DNA of 57,838 nucleotides from Castellaniella sp036379515. GTDB lineage: Bacteria; Pseudomonadota; Gammaproteobacteria; Burkholderiales; Burkholderiaceae_B. This document shows, in pieces, positions 17,917 through 26,509 of this stretch (its first letter is position 1; every line of letters starts with the position of its first letter). The notes below the pieces were generated by a model that saw only the letters and a list, made by a program, of their open reading frames with translations, had not been told where the DNA came from and ran no database searches. Location: contig NZ_DASVGN010000028.1 in the NCBI RefSeq assembly GCF_036379515.1, positions 1-57,838 of the forward strand, read 5' to 3'. The position numbers and the translations under genes are program-made.

Positions 17917-17942
17917 TTCCACCGACCAGGCCAGGACTCATC

Positions 17943-18449
17943 ATGAACACTTTCGACAAGATCGTCACCCGCATAGAAAATGCCGCCATGGCCATCGCCG
18001 CCATCATCCTGGCGCTCATGGTGCTCGCCGAGACGTACAACGTGGTCATGCGGTACTTTTTCAGCGCGCCGCCCGGGTGGGTCTACCCCGTCGTCACCAA
18101 CTACGTGCTTGAGGGCCTGTTCTTCCTGGCCATCTCCTGGACACTGCGCACGGACGGTCACATCCAGCTGGATTTGCTCAGCATCCACTTCAGTCATGGC
18201 CTGAAGAAGCTCGTCGGCATCGTCTGCAATCTCGTCGCGCTCGCATTTTTTGCCACCATTCTCTATCTGGGCGCACTCCGCACACTGGAGGCCATCATCC
18301 ACTGGGACATCAGCCCGGACGTTTTGCGCTGGCCCCTGTGGACCTCGTACATCTTCGTGCCCATCGGCTGCGGCATCATCTGCCTGCGCCTGTTGTACCG
18401 CATCGCGGCCGCCACACCCATCGTCAGCCACGAAGCGCCCCCAAATTGA
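17943..18449 (+). CDS. TRAP transporter small membrane subunit (DctQ-like)
   Basis: Small four-helix membrane protein of a tripartite ATP-independent periplasmic uptake system. The start at 17943 is 26 bases after the RidA gene and gives 168 residues. The long open frame upstream in this phase is a shadow of the RidA gene. The segment VLEGLFFLAISWTLRTDGHI with HIQLDLL is typical of DctQ. It works with the DctP and DctM genes that follow. Confidence 0.88.
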   Translation: MNTFDKIVTRIENAAMAIAAIILALMVLAETYNVVMRYFFSAPPGWVYPVVTNYVLEGLFFLAISWTLRTDGHIQLDLLSIHFSHGLKKLVGIVCNLVALAFFATILYLGALRTLEAIIHWDISPDVLRWPLWTSYIFVPIGCGIICLRLLYRIAAATPIVSHEAPPN

Positions 18450-18519
18450 CCCGCGACAAACACCTTCCCCCAGGAAAGGCGCCAGGTCGAAATTCCACCC
18501 GTCAAAAGGAGCAACGAAC

Positions 18520-19572
18520 ATGAAACATCTCATTCGCGGCGCGGCCGCCATTACCGTCCTCAGTCTTGCAACGAGCTCAGCGCTGGCACTGACCGTCAGC
18601 GGAAAGGACGGGCAAAAAACCTATGAACTCAAGGTGGCCGACTGGTTCCCCACCAGCAACCCCATTTCGGTGGATGGCGCGAAATTCTGGATGAACGAGG
18701 TCACTCAGGCCAGCAAGGGCGCCGTAAAGTTCAAGTACTACCCCGCAGGTCAGCTCGCTGCGGCGCGGGACCTTCTCTCGATTACGCAAAGCGGCCTGAC
18801 CGATATCGGCGCAACCGCGCCCGAATTCAACGCCGACAAGCTGCCGCTCTCCACAGTCGGAAACCTCCCGGGGCTGTTCGAAGAGTCGTGCCGCGGGACG
18901 CGCGTGCTCTGGAAGATGTCGACTGAAGGCGGCATTCTGTTCGAGAAGGAATTCAAGCCGCAGCACATTCATCCGCTGATCCTTGCCGTCACGCCGCAAT
19001 ACGAGCTTTTGTCGGCCTCCAAGCCGATCAGGACTCCCGCCGACGCCAAGGGGCTGACCATACGCTCGGCAGGCGGCACGAAAGACCTGACGATCCAGGC
19101 GATCGGCGCGACCCCGGTTTCCATCTCACCCGCCGAGATGTACCAGGCTCTGAAACTCGGGACGGTCAACGCAGTAGCGTTTCCCTACTCCAACGCAGCC
19201 GCCTACAGCCTGCAGGAAGTCGCCAAATTCGGAACTGAGGGCGCCAATCTGGGTTCGTTCGTCGACCTGTATGCCATCAGCGACAAGACCTGGAACAAGC
19301 TGCCCAAAGAGATACAGCAGATCATGATGCAGGCGGGCGAAAAGACCAGCATGCACCTGTGCCAGGCACTCAACGACGACACCACCAGCAAGATCAAGCT
19401 CTTCGAGCAGGCCGGAACCAAGATCGACAAATTCGACGCCCAAGGCGTCGCGGCCTGGAAAGAAGCCACAAGCGGGGTCATCGCCAAGTGGGTGAAGCAA
19501 TACAGCGCACAAGGGCTGCCCGCACAAGAAGTGATCGACAACCTGAAGACCATCCAGCAGAGCCTGCAATGA
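18520..19572 (+). CDS. TRAP transporter substrate-binding protein (DctP-like)
   Basis: Periplasmic receptor of the TRAP system. It has a clear Sec signal (MKHLIRGAAAITVLSLATSS, cleavage near SALA) and 350 residues. The conserved ligand-anchoring arginine of DctP proteins is seen in KGLTIRSAGGTKD, and SPAEMYQALKLGTVNAV matches the family. The ligand is probably a carboxylate, as for most TRAP receptors, but is not identified. A purine-rich AAAAGGAG lies 10 to 15 bases upstream of the ATG as ribosome binding site. Confidence 0.9.
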   Translation: MKHLIRGAAAITVLSLATSSALALTVSGKDGQKTYELKVADWFPTSNPISVDGAKFWMNEVTQASKGAVKFKYYPAGQLAAARDLLSITQSGLTDIGATAPEFNADKLPLSTVGNLPGLFEESCRGTRVLWKMSTEGGILFEKEFKPQHIHPLILAVTPQYELLSASKPIRTPADAKGLTIRSAGGTKDLTIQAIGATPVSISPAEMYQALKLGTVNAVAFPYSNAAAYSLQEVAKFGTEGANLGSFVDLYAISDKTWNKLPKEIQQIMMQAGEKTSMHLCQALNDDTTSKIKLFEQAGTKIDKFDAQGVAAWKEATSGVIAKWVKQYSAQGLPAQEVIDNLKTIQQSLQ

Positions 19573-19632
19573 GGGCCACCACCCTCCACCACGCCGGCCG
19601 ACACTGACGACACACTCCATCCGGGACAAAGC

Positions 19633-20919
19633 ATGACCATCTTGCTGGGTGCAACATCCTTACTCTTCATTCTCCTGCTCGCAGGGATGCCCATCGGCTT
19701 TGCCATCGGGGCATCTGGCGCGATCGGTTTGTTCCTGACCGGAGGCTGGGATGCCATGAACAGCGTCCTGAGCACCTCGCCTTATACGGCAGTGGCCTCG
19801 TTTTCGCTGGGTGCGATCCCCATGTTCATCTTCATGGGAGAGATGGTCAGCCATGGCGGTGTGACCGATGAGCTGTTCGAAACCACAAGCGCCTGGACCG
19901 GGCGGCTGCCTGGCGGGCTGGGCATTGCGACCGTGATCTCTGGCGCGGCCTTCGGCGCAATCTCGGGCTCCAGCACCGCCGGGGCCGCCACGCTCGCACC
20001 CACGACCATCCCGCAGCTGGTCAAAAACGGGTATTCGCGCAAACTCGCCAACGGCCTGGTGGCCACGGTCGGCACCCTGGCCATGATGATACCGCCCAGC
20101 ATTGCCCTCATCCTGTACGGATTACTGGCAGAGAAGAGTATTGGCAAACTGCTGATTGCAGGCATCATCCCCGGCCTGATCCTGTCGGTGGCCTTGTGCC
20201 TCACCCTGCTGCTCATCATCCGGCGCGACGGCTCGCTGGTCACGAAAGGCCATAAATACAGCTTCGCAGAGAAGCTCAAGGCGCTCTCCACGACCTGGTC
20301 CTACTTCATCCTGTTCCTGATTGTCTTCGGGACGATTTACCTGGGGGCCGCCACTCCGACCGAAGCCGCCGCCATCGGGGCCTTCGGCACCGTGGTGCTC
20401 AACGGCCTGCGCAAGCGCCTGAGCCGCAAGATTCTCGTGGCCGCGCTGACGGAAACGGCCAGCATTACGGCCATGATCTCCATGATGCTGGTGGGCGCCT
20501 ACATCTTTGGCTATTTTCTGGTGCTCAACGGCGTCACGCAGGATCTGACTCAGTTCATCACCGGCCTTGGGTGGAACAGGTATCTCATCCTGATTCTTTT
20601 CGGGGTGCTGTACCTGGTTCTGGGTGCCTTCATGGACCAGGTCGCCATCCTGACCCTGACGGTCCCGCTGGTCGTGCCCATCATTACCGGGCTGGGATTC
20701 GACCCGATCTGGTTCGGTGTCATGGTGATCCTGTTTGCCGAGATCGGGATGATCACCCCGCCGTTCGGTATGAACGTCTTTGTGGTGGCGCGGTGTACCA
20801 ACCAGCCGGCCGCATCGGTCTTTGCGGGGGTCTGGCCATTCGTCGGGGCGCTGCTGGTAGTCGCGGTCATCCTTTCTGCCTTCCCCTCCATCGTCCTGTG
20901 GCTGCCCCACTTCATGTAA
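19633..20919 (+). CDS. TRAP transporter large permease (DctM-like)
   Basis: Large membrane subunit that couples sodium or proton flux to uptake. The 428-residue protein starts LLGATSLLFILLLAGMPIGF and shows about 12 hydrophobic segments. It contains the DctM signatures GAISGSSTAGAATLAP and YLGAATPTEAAAIGAF. It closes the IclR/M19-like/RidA/TRAP unit and is followed by a hairpin shared with the convergent ribosomal operon. Confidence 0.93.
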   Translation: MTILLGATSLLFILLLAGMPIGFAIGASGAIGLFLTGGWDAMNSVLSTSPYTAVASFSLGAIPMFIFMGEMVSHGGVTDELFETTSAWTGRLPGGLGIATVISGAAFGAISGSSTAGAATLAPTTIPQLVKNGYSRKLANGLVATVGTLAMMIPPSIALILYGLLAEKSIGKLLIAGIIPGLILSVALCLTLLLIIRRDGSLVTKGHKYSFAEKLKALSTTWSYFILFLIVFGTIYLGAATPTEAAAIGAFGTVVLNGLRKRLSRKILVAALTETASITAMISMMLVGAYIFGYFLVLNGVTQDLTQFITGLGWNRYLILILFGVLYLVLGAFMDQVAILTLTVPLVVPIITGLGFDPIWFGVMVILFAEIGMITPPFGMNVFVVARCTNQPAASVFAGVWPFVGALLVVAVILSAFPSIVLWLPHFM

Positions 20920-20963
20920 GGTGCAGCACGCAAGCGCCCGCCCGGCCTTGCTCGTCACGACAA

Positions 20964-20996
20964 AAAGCCCGAGGGCGGATACCGTCCTCGGGCTTT
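20964..20996 (-). terminator. Intrinsic terminator of the alpha operon (possibly bidirectional)
   Basis: An 11-bp perfect stem, AAAGCCCGAGG (20964-20974) with CCTCGGGCTTT (20986-20996) and an 11-base loop. Read on the minus strand it is followed by TTTTTG, a U-tract suited to stopping transcription coming from rplQ, whose stop is 72 bases upstream. On the plus strand the tail is only TTTGATG, so it should work less well for the TRAP operon. Confidence 0.88.
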
Positions 20997-21067
20997 GATG
21001 AAACCATTCGTCAAACCGCCTGGCTAGGCAGGACCTTGCCGGCCCTGCAGCAGAACGGCTGCACCGA

Positions 21068-21451
21068 TCACTCGGCAGCAGCCTCCTCGGCGGCCGGGCG
21101 GTCGACCAGTTCCATGAAGGCCATGGGCGCATTGTCGCCTTGGCGAAAGCCCATCTTCAGGATGCGGGTGTAGCCGCCGTTACGCGCCTGGAAGCGCGGC
21201 GCGATGTCGCCGAACAGCTTGGCCACGGCATCGCGGTCACGCAGGCGGGCATAAGCCAGGCGGCGGTTGGCCAACGAAGGCGTCTTGCCCAGCGTGATCA
21301 GGGGTTCGACAACGCGGCGCAGCTCTTTGGCCTTGGGCAGCGTGGTCTGAATAGCTTCGTGGGTCAGCAGCGACACAGCCATGTTGCGGAACATGGCCAG
21401 ACGGTGGCTGCTGGTACGGTTGAGTTTGCGAAGGCCAGAACGATGGCGCAT
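21068..21451 (-). CDS. rplQ: 50S ribosomal protein L17 (bL17)
   Basis: Large-subunit protein near the exit tunnel. The 127 residues start MRHRSGLRKLNRTSSHRLAM, the diagnostic L17 N-terminus, and include AIQTTLPKAKELRRVVEPLI. It is last in the spc-alpha transcript, 135 bases after rpoA, and is followed by a strong terminator. Its C-terminus is a short Ala/Glu-rich stretch. Confidence 0.97.
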   Translation of the reverse strand: MRHRSGLRKLNRTSSHRLAMFRNMAVSLLTHEAIQTTLPKAKELRRVVEPLITLGKTPSLANRRLAYARLRDRDAVAKLFGDIAPRFQARNGGYTRILKMGFRQGDNAPMAFMELVDRPAAEEAAAE

Positions 21452-21546
21452 TTTGATTTCCTTTGAATCTGAAACCCGGATCTTCTATCGCACAAGGCGC
21501 GGCCCGGGTGGGGTGACGACACCTGCCCCCAACGGGCAGGCGCAAG

Positions 21547-21555
21547 ATTTTAGCA
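21547..21555 (-). promoter_or_regulatory. Possible extended -10 promoter before rplQ
   Basis: In the 135-base rpoA-rplQ gap the minus strand reads TGCTAAAAT, an extended -10 pattern (TGn plus TAAAAT), without a good -35. Just downstream a dyad, CCTGCCC/GGGCAGG (21522-21528 and 21534-21540), can form a hairpin. It could be an internal promoter for rplQ. Confidence 0.25.
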
Positions 21556-21586
21556 TGGGCAAGGCCAGCGCCCCACCCATGCCGAC

Positions 21587-22582
21587 TTAGGGGCGTTCCA
21601 GCCCGACAGGCGGCCAGTTCTCGAGCTTCATGCCCAAGGTCAGACCACGTGCAGCCAGAACTTCCTTGATTTCGTTGAGCGACTTGCGGCCCAGGTTCGG
21701 GGTCTTGAGCAGCTCGTTTTCAGTGCGCTGGATGAGATCGCCGATGTAATAGATGTTCTCGGCCTTCAGGCAGTTGGCCGAACGCACCGTGAGTTCGAGG
21801 TCGTCGACCGGGCGCAGCAGCACGGGGTCGATGGCAGCATCTTGTCCCAGCGGGCTGCTGGTGATGAGTTGACCCGAATCCTTGTCGGCGAGCGACGCAA
21901 ACACCGAAATCTGATCCATCAGGATGCGAGCCGATTGACGCACCGCTTCTTCAGGACTGATCACGCCGTTAGTCTGGATGTCCAGCACCAGCTTGTCGAG
22001 GTCGGTGCGCTGTTCGACGCGGGCGTTTTCAACGGCATAGCTGACGCGATACACCGGGCTGAACGAAGCATCGAGCACGATCTGGCCGATCGTGGCGGAA
22101 TGGTCGTCCGTCAGGGCGCGCACGTTGCCAGGCACATAGCCACGGCCTTGCTCGACCTTGATCTGCATTTCGACGCGGCCCGTATCGGTCAACGTCGCGA
22201 TGACGTGTTCCGGATTGAGGATCTCGACGTCGTGCGGCAGTTCGATATCGCCGGCAAGGACTTCGCCCGGGCCCTGCTTGGTCAGTTGCAGCGAGACTTC
22301 CTCGCGGTTGTGCAGCTTGAAGACCACACCCTTGAGGTTCAACAGAATGTCGACAACGTCTTCGCGCACACCAGGAATGGTGGAGTATTCGTGCACCACG
22401 CCGCTGATCTGGACTTCGGTGGGCGCGTAACCCGTCATGGACGACAGCAGGATGCGACGCAGGGCGTTACCCAGCGTGTGACCGTAGCCGCGCTCGAAAG
22501 GCTCCATCACGACCTTGGCGTGATTGGCGCCAATGGATTCGACCGAAATGGTGCGGGGTTTCAGAAAACCTTGTGCAGACAT
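21587..22582 (-). CDS. rpoA: RNA polymerase subunit alpha
   Basis: Assembly platform of RNA polymerase. The 331-residue protein has the N-terminal dimerisation domain (FERGYGHTLGNALRRILLSS), a linker, and the C-terminal DNA- and activator-binding domain (VDDLELTVRSANCLKAENIY, then TPNLGRKSLNEIKEVLA). Length and motifs are normal. It lies between rpsD and rplQ as in other proteobacterial alpha operons. Confidence 0.98.
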   Translation of the reverse strand: MSAQGFLKPRTISVESIGANHAKVVMEPFERGYGHTLGNALRRILLSSMTGYAPTEVQISGVVHEYSTIPGVREDVVDILLNLKGVVFKLHNREEVSLQLTKQGPGEVLAGDIELPHDVEILNPEHVIATLTDTGRVEMQIKVEQGRGYVPGNVRALTDDHSATIGQIVLDASFSPVYRVSYAVENARVEQRTDLDKLVLDIQTNGVISPEEAVRQSARILMDQISVFASLADKDSGQLITSSPLGQDAAIDPVLLRPVDDLELTVRSANCLKAENIYYIGDLIQRTENELLKTPNLGRKSLNEIKEVLAARGLTLGMKLENWPPVGLERP

Positions 22583-22665
22583 GAAGATTCCTTTTCAATA
22601 CCCTCGGCTCGTTACACCGATAAGGCTGACGGAAATGGGCCGACCAGCGGCCCGGAACAAGACCA

Positions 22666-22693
22666 CAGCCCACTTCGTGAAAGAAGCGGGCTG
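22666..22693 (-). other. Stable hairpin in the rpsD-rpoA gap
   Basis: CAGCCCACTTC (22666-22676) and GAAGCGGGCTG (22683-22693) form an 11-bp stem with one G-U pair in the minus-strand RNA and a 6-base loop. No U-tract follows, so it is more likely an RNA processing or stability element than a terminator. A second weaker dyad GGGCC/GGCCC follows in the same 134-base gap. Confidence 0.5.
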
Positions 22694-22716
22694 CAGGGAT
22701 AACGGCACTGATGCGA

Positions 22717-23340
22717 TTAACGCGAGTAGAGCTCGACGACCATCGATTCGTTGACGTCGTGTGCCACGTCAGCGCGATCCGGAGCCTGTTTGAAGGTACC
22801 GGTGAGCTTGGTCGCGTCGACTTCGACCCATTGCGGCAGGCCGTTGCCGGTCGCCAGATCCAGTGATTCTTTGATGCGCACTTGGCCCTTGGCCTTTTCA
22901 CGCACCGAGATGATGTCACCGGCGCTGACCAGCATGGAGGCGATGTCGGCCGTACGACCGTTGATTTCGATCGAGCGGTGGTTCACCAGTTGGCGAGCTT
23001 CGGCGCGCGTGCAGCCAAAGCCCATGCGGTAGACGACGTTGTCCAGGCGCGACTCGAGCAGCTGGATGAGCGTTTCACCCGTGTTGCCACGGCGACGCTC
23101 GGCTTCCTGGAAGTAGCGGCGGAACTGACGTTCTTGCACGCCGTACATGCGCTTGAGTTTTTGCTTTTCACGCAGCTGCAGACCGAAGTCGGAGGTACGC
23201 GAACCCGAAGTACGGCCATGTTGGCCGGGCTTGGATTCGAGCTTGCATTTGGAGTCCAGCGAGCGACGGGCGCTCTTCAAGAACAGGTCGGTGCCTTCAC
23301 GACGCGAAAGCTTGCATTTGGGTCCGATATAACGAGCCAA
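22717..23340 (-). CDS. rpsD: 30S ribosomal protein S4 (uS4), TTG start
   Basis: Primary 16S-rRNA-binding protein and, in E. coli, repressor of the alpha operon. No ATG is available at the family N-terminus; the sequence (L)ARYIGPKCKLSRREG places the start at the TTG at 23340, preceded by AGGGGAA as ribosome binding site. This gives 207 residues, the normal size. The S4 RNA-binding domain is seen in SRLDNVVYRMGFGCTRAEAR. The longer ATG-initiated frame would run into rpsK and is rejected. Confidence 0.95.
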   Translation of the reverse strand: MARYIGPKCKLSRREGTDLFLKSARRSLDSKCKLESKPGQHGRTSGSRTSDFGLQLREKQKLKRMYGVQERQFRRYFQEAERRRGNTGETLIQLLESRLDNVVYRMGFGCTRAEARQLVNHRSIEINGRTADIASMLVSAGDIISVREKAKGQVRIKESLDLATGNGLPQWVEVDATKLTGTFKQAPDRADVAHDVNESMVVELYSR

Positions 23341-23350
23341 GATGTTCCCC

Positions 23351-23752
23351 TTAGATACGACGACGCTTTGGCGGGCGGCAGCCGTTGTGCGGCACCGGCG
23401 TGATGTCTGAAATGCTGGAGATGCGAATCCCCAAGGCATTCAGGGCACGGACGGACGATTCACGGCCAGGGCCAGGGCCCTTGATGCGGACTTCGAGCGT
23501 CTTGATGCCGTATTCTTGCGCCACGCGGCCAGCCGACTCGGCAGCCACCTGAGCCGCGAACGGCGTGGACTTGCGCGAGCCCTTGAAGCCTGCGCCACCC
23601 GAGGTCGCCCACGACAGGGCATTGCCCTGACGGTCGGTGATGGTAATGATGGTGTTGTTGAACGAAGCGTGGACGTGCGCGATGCCGTCGGAGACGTTCT
23701 TCTTGACCTTTTTGCGGACGCGACCGGCGCCGCTAGCTTGAGCTTTCGCCAT
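23351..23752 (-). CDS. rpsK: 30S ribosomal protein S11 (uS11)
   Basis: Small-subunit platform protein. The 133 residues contain GIAHVHASFNNTIITITDRQ, then LSWATSGGAGFKGSRKSTPF and the basic tail NGCRPPKRRRI, all diagnostic. It sits between rpsM and rpsD with about 10 bases on each side. Confidence 0.98.
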   Translation of the reverse strand: MAKAQASGAGRVRKKVKKNVSDGIAHVHASFNNTIITITDRQGNALSWATSGGAGFKGSRKSTPFAAQVAAESAGRVAQEYGIKTLEVRIKGPGPGRESSVRALNALGIRISSISDITPVPHNGCRPPKRRRI

Positions 23753-23765
23753 GTGAATTCCTTGG

Positions 23766-24131
23766 TTATTTCTTCAGGGACGCGGCTGCGCGACGCGGCC
23801 CCTTGCGGGTACGAGCATTGGTACGGGTGCGCTGACCGCGTACGGGCAGACCACGCTTGTGGCGCATGCCGCGATACGTGCCCAGGTCGATGAGGCGCTT
23901 GATGGAGAGCTGCACTTCGCGGCGCAGATCGCCTTCGACCGAGTAGGAGTGCACTTCGGCACGAACCTTTTCGAGTTCGTCGTCGGTGAGATCCTTGATC
24001 TTCTTGGAGTATTCGATGCCGCTTGCATCGCAGATCTTGCGTGCACGTGCGCGACCCACCCCGAAGATCGCGGTCAAGCCGATCTCAGCGTGTTGATGCG
24101 GCGGAATATTGATGCCAGCAATACGGGCCAT
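23766..24131 (-). CDS. rpsM: 30S ribosomal protein S13 (uS13)
   Basis: Head protein contacting L5 and tRNA in the P site. The 121 residues start MARIAGINIPPHQHAEIGLT and end with GQRTRTNARTRKGPRRA, a standard basic tail. It begins the alpha-operon part of the cluster after rpmJ. Confidence 0.98.
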   Translation of the reverse strand: MARIAGINIPPHQHAEIGLTAIFGVGRARARKICDASGIEYSKKIKDLTDDELEKVRAEVHSYSVEGDLRREVQLSIKRLIDLGTYRGMRHKRGLPVRGQRTRTNARTRKGPRRAAASLKK

Positions 24132-24164
24132 GATTGTTCCTCGTGATATCCGTGATGCCCGGGC

Positions 24165-24278
24165 TTAGCCTTGGCGTTGCTTGTGACGCGGGTCCGTGCA
24201 AATGACGCGAACCACCCCGTGACGTTTGATGATTTTGCAGTTGCGGCAGATCCGCTTTACCGATGCCATTACCTTCAT
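24165..24278 (-). CDS. rpmJ: 50S ribosomal protein L36 (bL36), zinc-binding form
   Basis: A 37-residue protein. The minus strand reads MKVMASVKRICRNCKI and ends DPRHKQRQG before a TAA stop. Three cysteines (in CRNC and VICTD) and a histidine (RHK) make the zinc ribbon of the C+ type. It lies between infA and rpsM, the usual position in betaproteobacteria. Confidence 0.95.
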   Translation of the reverse strand: MKVMASVKRICRNCKIIKRHGVVRVICTDPRHKQRQG

Positions 24279-24306
24279 GGTGATCTCCTGGTTTTTGACC
24301 GGCCGC

Positions 24307-24525
24307 CTATTTGGAGCGGAAAACTATTCTGGCACGCGACAGATCATAGGGCGTGAGCTCCACTGTGACCTTGTCACCCGGCAGAATCCGGATGTAATGC
24401 ATACGCATCTTGCCCGAAATGTGGCCCAGCACCATGTGACCATTTTCGAGTTTGACACGAAACGTTGCGTTGGGAAGGTTCTCGAGGACTTCCCCTTGCA
24501 TCTGAATGACGTCGTCCTTGGACAT
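24307..24525 (-). CDS. infA: Translation initiation factor IF-1
   Basis: OB-fold factor that occupies the A site during initiation. The 72 residues include GEVLENLPNATFRVKLENGH and VLGHISGKMRMHYIRILPGD, the full family signature. It starts five bases after the secY stop. Confidence 0.97.
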   Translation of the reverse strand: MSKDDVIQMQGEVLENLPNATFRVKLENGHMVLGHISGKMRMHYIRILPGDKVTVELTPYDLSRARIVFRSK

Positions 24526-24530
24526 AATCG

Positions 24531-25853
24531 TTAGCGCATGGGCAAGCCTGCACCCTTGAAGTTGGCCTTCCGCAGGAGCGAGTCATACTGTTGAGACATG
24601 ACATACGCCTGTGCCTGCGCCATGAAATCCATCGCGACAACCACGATAATCAGCAGCGACGTGCCACCGAAATAGAACGGCACGTTCCAGCGCATCTGCA
24701 TCAGTTCAGGCAGCAGGCAAACCAGGGTGACATAGATCGCGCCAACCAGCGTCAGACGCATGAGGATCTTGTCAATGTAGCGGGCGGTCTGTTCGCCGGG
24801 ACGAATCCCGGGGACGAAGGCACCACTCTTCTTCAGGTTGTCTGCCGTCTCGCGGCTGTTGAACACCAGAGCCGTGTAGAAGAAGCAGAAGAAAATGATC
24901 AAGCCAGAATACAGCGTGACGTACAGCGGCTGTTGCGGCGAGAGCGCGGCAGCAAGATCCCCGAGCCAACGCATGTTGGGACTGTTCGAGAACCAGCTCG
25001 TGACTGTCGCCGGCAACAGGATGAGCGACGATGCAAAGATCGGCGGAATCACCCCGGACATGTTGAGCTTCAGCGGCAGGTGGGACGACTGGCCACCATA
25101 CAGCTTGTTGCCCACCTGGCGCTTGGCGTAGTTCACCGTGATGCGGCGCTGTCCACGTTCGACATAAACGACGAAGTAGGTAACGGCAAACACGAGGGCC
25201 AGGATGAACAGGGCCGACAGCACCGACATGGAATCGGTACGGACCAGATCGAGCATGCCGCCCAGCGCGCCAGGCAGACCTGCCACGATACCCGCGAAGA
25301 TCAGCAGCGAAATGCCGTTGCCCAGACCACGTTCGGTGATTTGTTCGCCCAGCCACATGATGAACATGGAGCCAGTAACCAACGTGACGATGGTGGTCAC
25401 ACGGAACGTCAGCCCCGGGTCGATGACCAAACCGGGCTGCGACTGCAGCGCGACCGAGATCCCGACTGCCTGGAACAATGCCAGAAAGACGGTACCATAC
25501 CGCGTGTACTGGGTGATCTTGCGTTGCCCCGACTGGCCTTCTTTCTTGATGGCTTCGAGGCTGGGCACGACCACGGCCAGCAGCTGCATGATGATGGCTG
25601 CCGAGATGTACGGCATGATGCCCAGCGCGAACACCGAGAAGCGCTCGAGAGCACCCCCGGAGAACATGTTGAACAGCCCGAGGATGCCGCCCTGGTTTTG
25701 CTGGAAGAGATTTGCCAGCGCGTCAGGGTTGATCCCCGGCACGGGGATGTGAGTCCCCAGACGGTACACGACCAGGGCCATCACCAGAAACAGGATGCGG
25801 CGCTTGAGGTCGCCGTATCCTGCGCTGGGCTTATGAGCCTTATCCTTGGCCAC
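24531..25853 (-). CDS. secY: Preprotein translocase subunit SecY
   Basis: Channel-forming subunit of the Sec translocon. The 440 residues start with RILFLVMALVVYRLGTHIPV and PGINPDALANLF, and show ten membrane segments including SMFIMWLGEQITERGLGNGI. The plug and lateral-gate regions look complete. It is encoded in the spc operon after rplO. Confidence 0.98.
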   Translation of the reverse strand: MAKDKAHKPSAGYGDLKRRILFLVMALVVYRLGTHIPVPGINPDALANLFQQNQGGILGLFNMFSGGALERFSVFALGIMPYISAAIIMQLLAVVVPSLEAIKKEGQSGQRKITQYTRYGTVFLALFQAVGISVALQSQPGLVIDPGLTFRVTTIVTLVTGSMFIMWLGEQITERGLGNGISLLIFAGIVAGLPGALGGMLDLVRTDSMSVLSALFILALVFAVTYFVVYVERGQRRITVNYAKRQVGNKLYGGQSSHLPLKLNMSGVIPPIFASSLILLPATVTSWFSNSPNMRWLGDLAAALSPQQPLYVTLYSGLIIFFCFFYTALVFNSRETADNLKKSGAFVPGIRPGEQTARYIDKILMRLTLVGAIYVTLVCLLPELMQMRWNVPFYFGGTSLLIIVVVAMDFMAQAQAYVMSQQYDSLLRKANFKGAGLPMR

Positions 25854-25862
25854 TGCTGCCCC

Positions 25863-26303
25863 TTACGCCAGCGAACCGCCAGCAGCTTCGATCGCGGCGC
25901 GTGCGCCGGCCGTCGCATTGATGCCCTTGAGGGCTACCTTGCGGCTCAGTTCGCCCGTCTTGATGACCTTGACGTAGCGGACCATTTCGCCCACGACGCC
26001 AGCAGCCTTCAGGACTTGCACGTCGATTTCGTCGACTGGCAATGCCTGCAGGTCGGACAGACGGACTTGTGCATACAGGTGACGGCCCAGCGGCGTGAAA
26101 CCGCGCTTGGGCAGACGACGCTGCAGCGGCATTTGGCCGCCTTCGAAGCCGACTTTATGGAAACCGCCAGCACGAGACTTCTGGCCTTTGTGACCGCGGC
26201 CAGCCGTCTTGCCCAGACCGGAACCAATGCCGCGACCCACCCGACGGCGGGGGCGCTTGGAACCTTCGGCCGGAGCGAGGGTGTTCAGTTGAGTAATCGC
26301 CAT
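25863..26303 (-). CDS. rplO: 50S ribosomal protein L15 (uL15)
   Basis: Large-subunit protein of 146 residues, starting MAITQLNTLAPAEGSKRPRR with the Gly/Arg-rich RVGRGIGSGLGKTAGRGHKG characteristic of L15. It lies between rpmD and secY. Confidence 0.98.
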   Translation of the reverse strand: MAITQLNTLAPAEGSKRPRRRVGRGIGSGLGKTAGRGHKGQKSRAGGFHKVGFEGGQMPLQRRLPKRGFTPLGRHLYAQVRLSDLQALPVDEIDVQVLKAAGVVGEMVRYVKVIKTGELSRKVALKGINATAGARAAIEAAGGSLA

Positions 26304-26317
26304 CTGAATTCCTTTGT

Positions 26318-26506
26318 TCAGGCTTCCGAAACCGCGACCAGATAATCCACCTTACGGATCATCCCACGGACTTCGGGAGTGTCGATCAGGACGCGGCTGC
26401 TGTTGACCTTGCCCAGCCCCAGGCCACGAACGGTATCGCGGTGGGATTTGAGCGTGCCAATGGTCGAGCGCACGAGCGTGACTTTGATTTGTTTCTGTTC
26501 AGCCAT
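26318..26506 (-). CDS. rpmD: 50S ribosomal protein L30 (uL30)
   Basis: 62-residue protein with KVTLVRSTIGTLKSHRDTVR and GLGLGKVNSSRVLIDTPEVR, typical of bacterial L30. It follows rpsE by three bases. Confidence 0.97.
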   Translation of the reverse strand: MAEQKQIKVTLVRSTIGTLKSHRDTVRGLGLGKVNSSRVLIDTPEVRGMIRKVDYLVAVSEA

Positions 26507-26509
26507 GTC

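Noticed and set aside
17619..17942. Upstream extension of the DctQ gene
   Set aside because: The extension overlaps the RidA gene in another frame and lacks membrane or family features; the ATG at 17943 gives a normal DctQ.
24591..26345. 584-codon plus-strand open frame opposite secY and rplO
   Set aside because: It is antisense to two unmistakable genes, has low-complexity His/Gln/Arg composition, and resembles no family.
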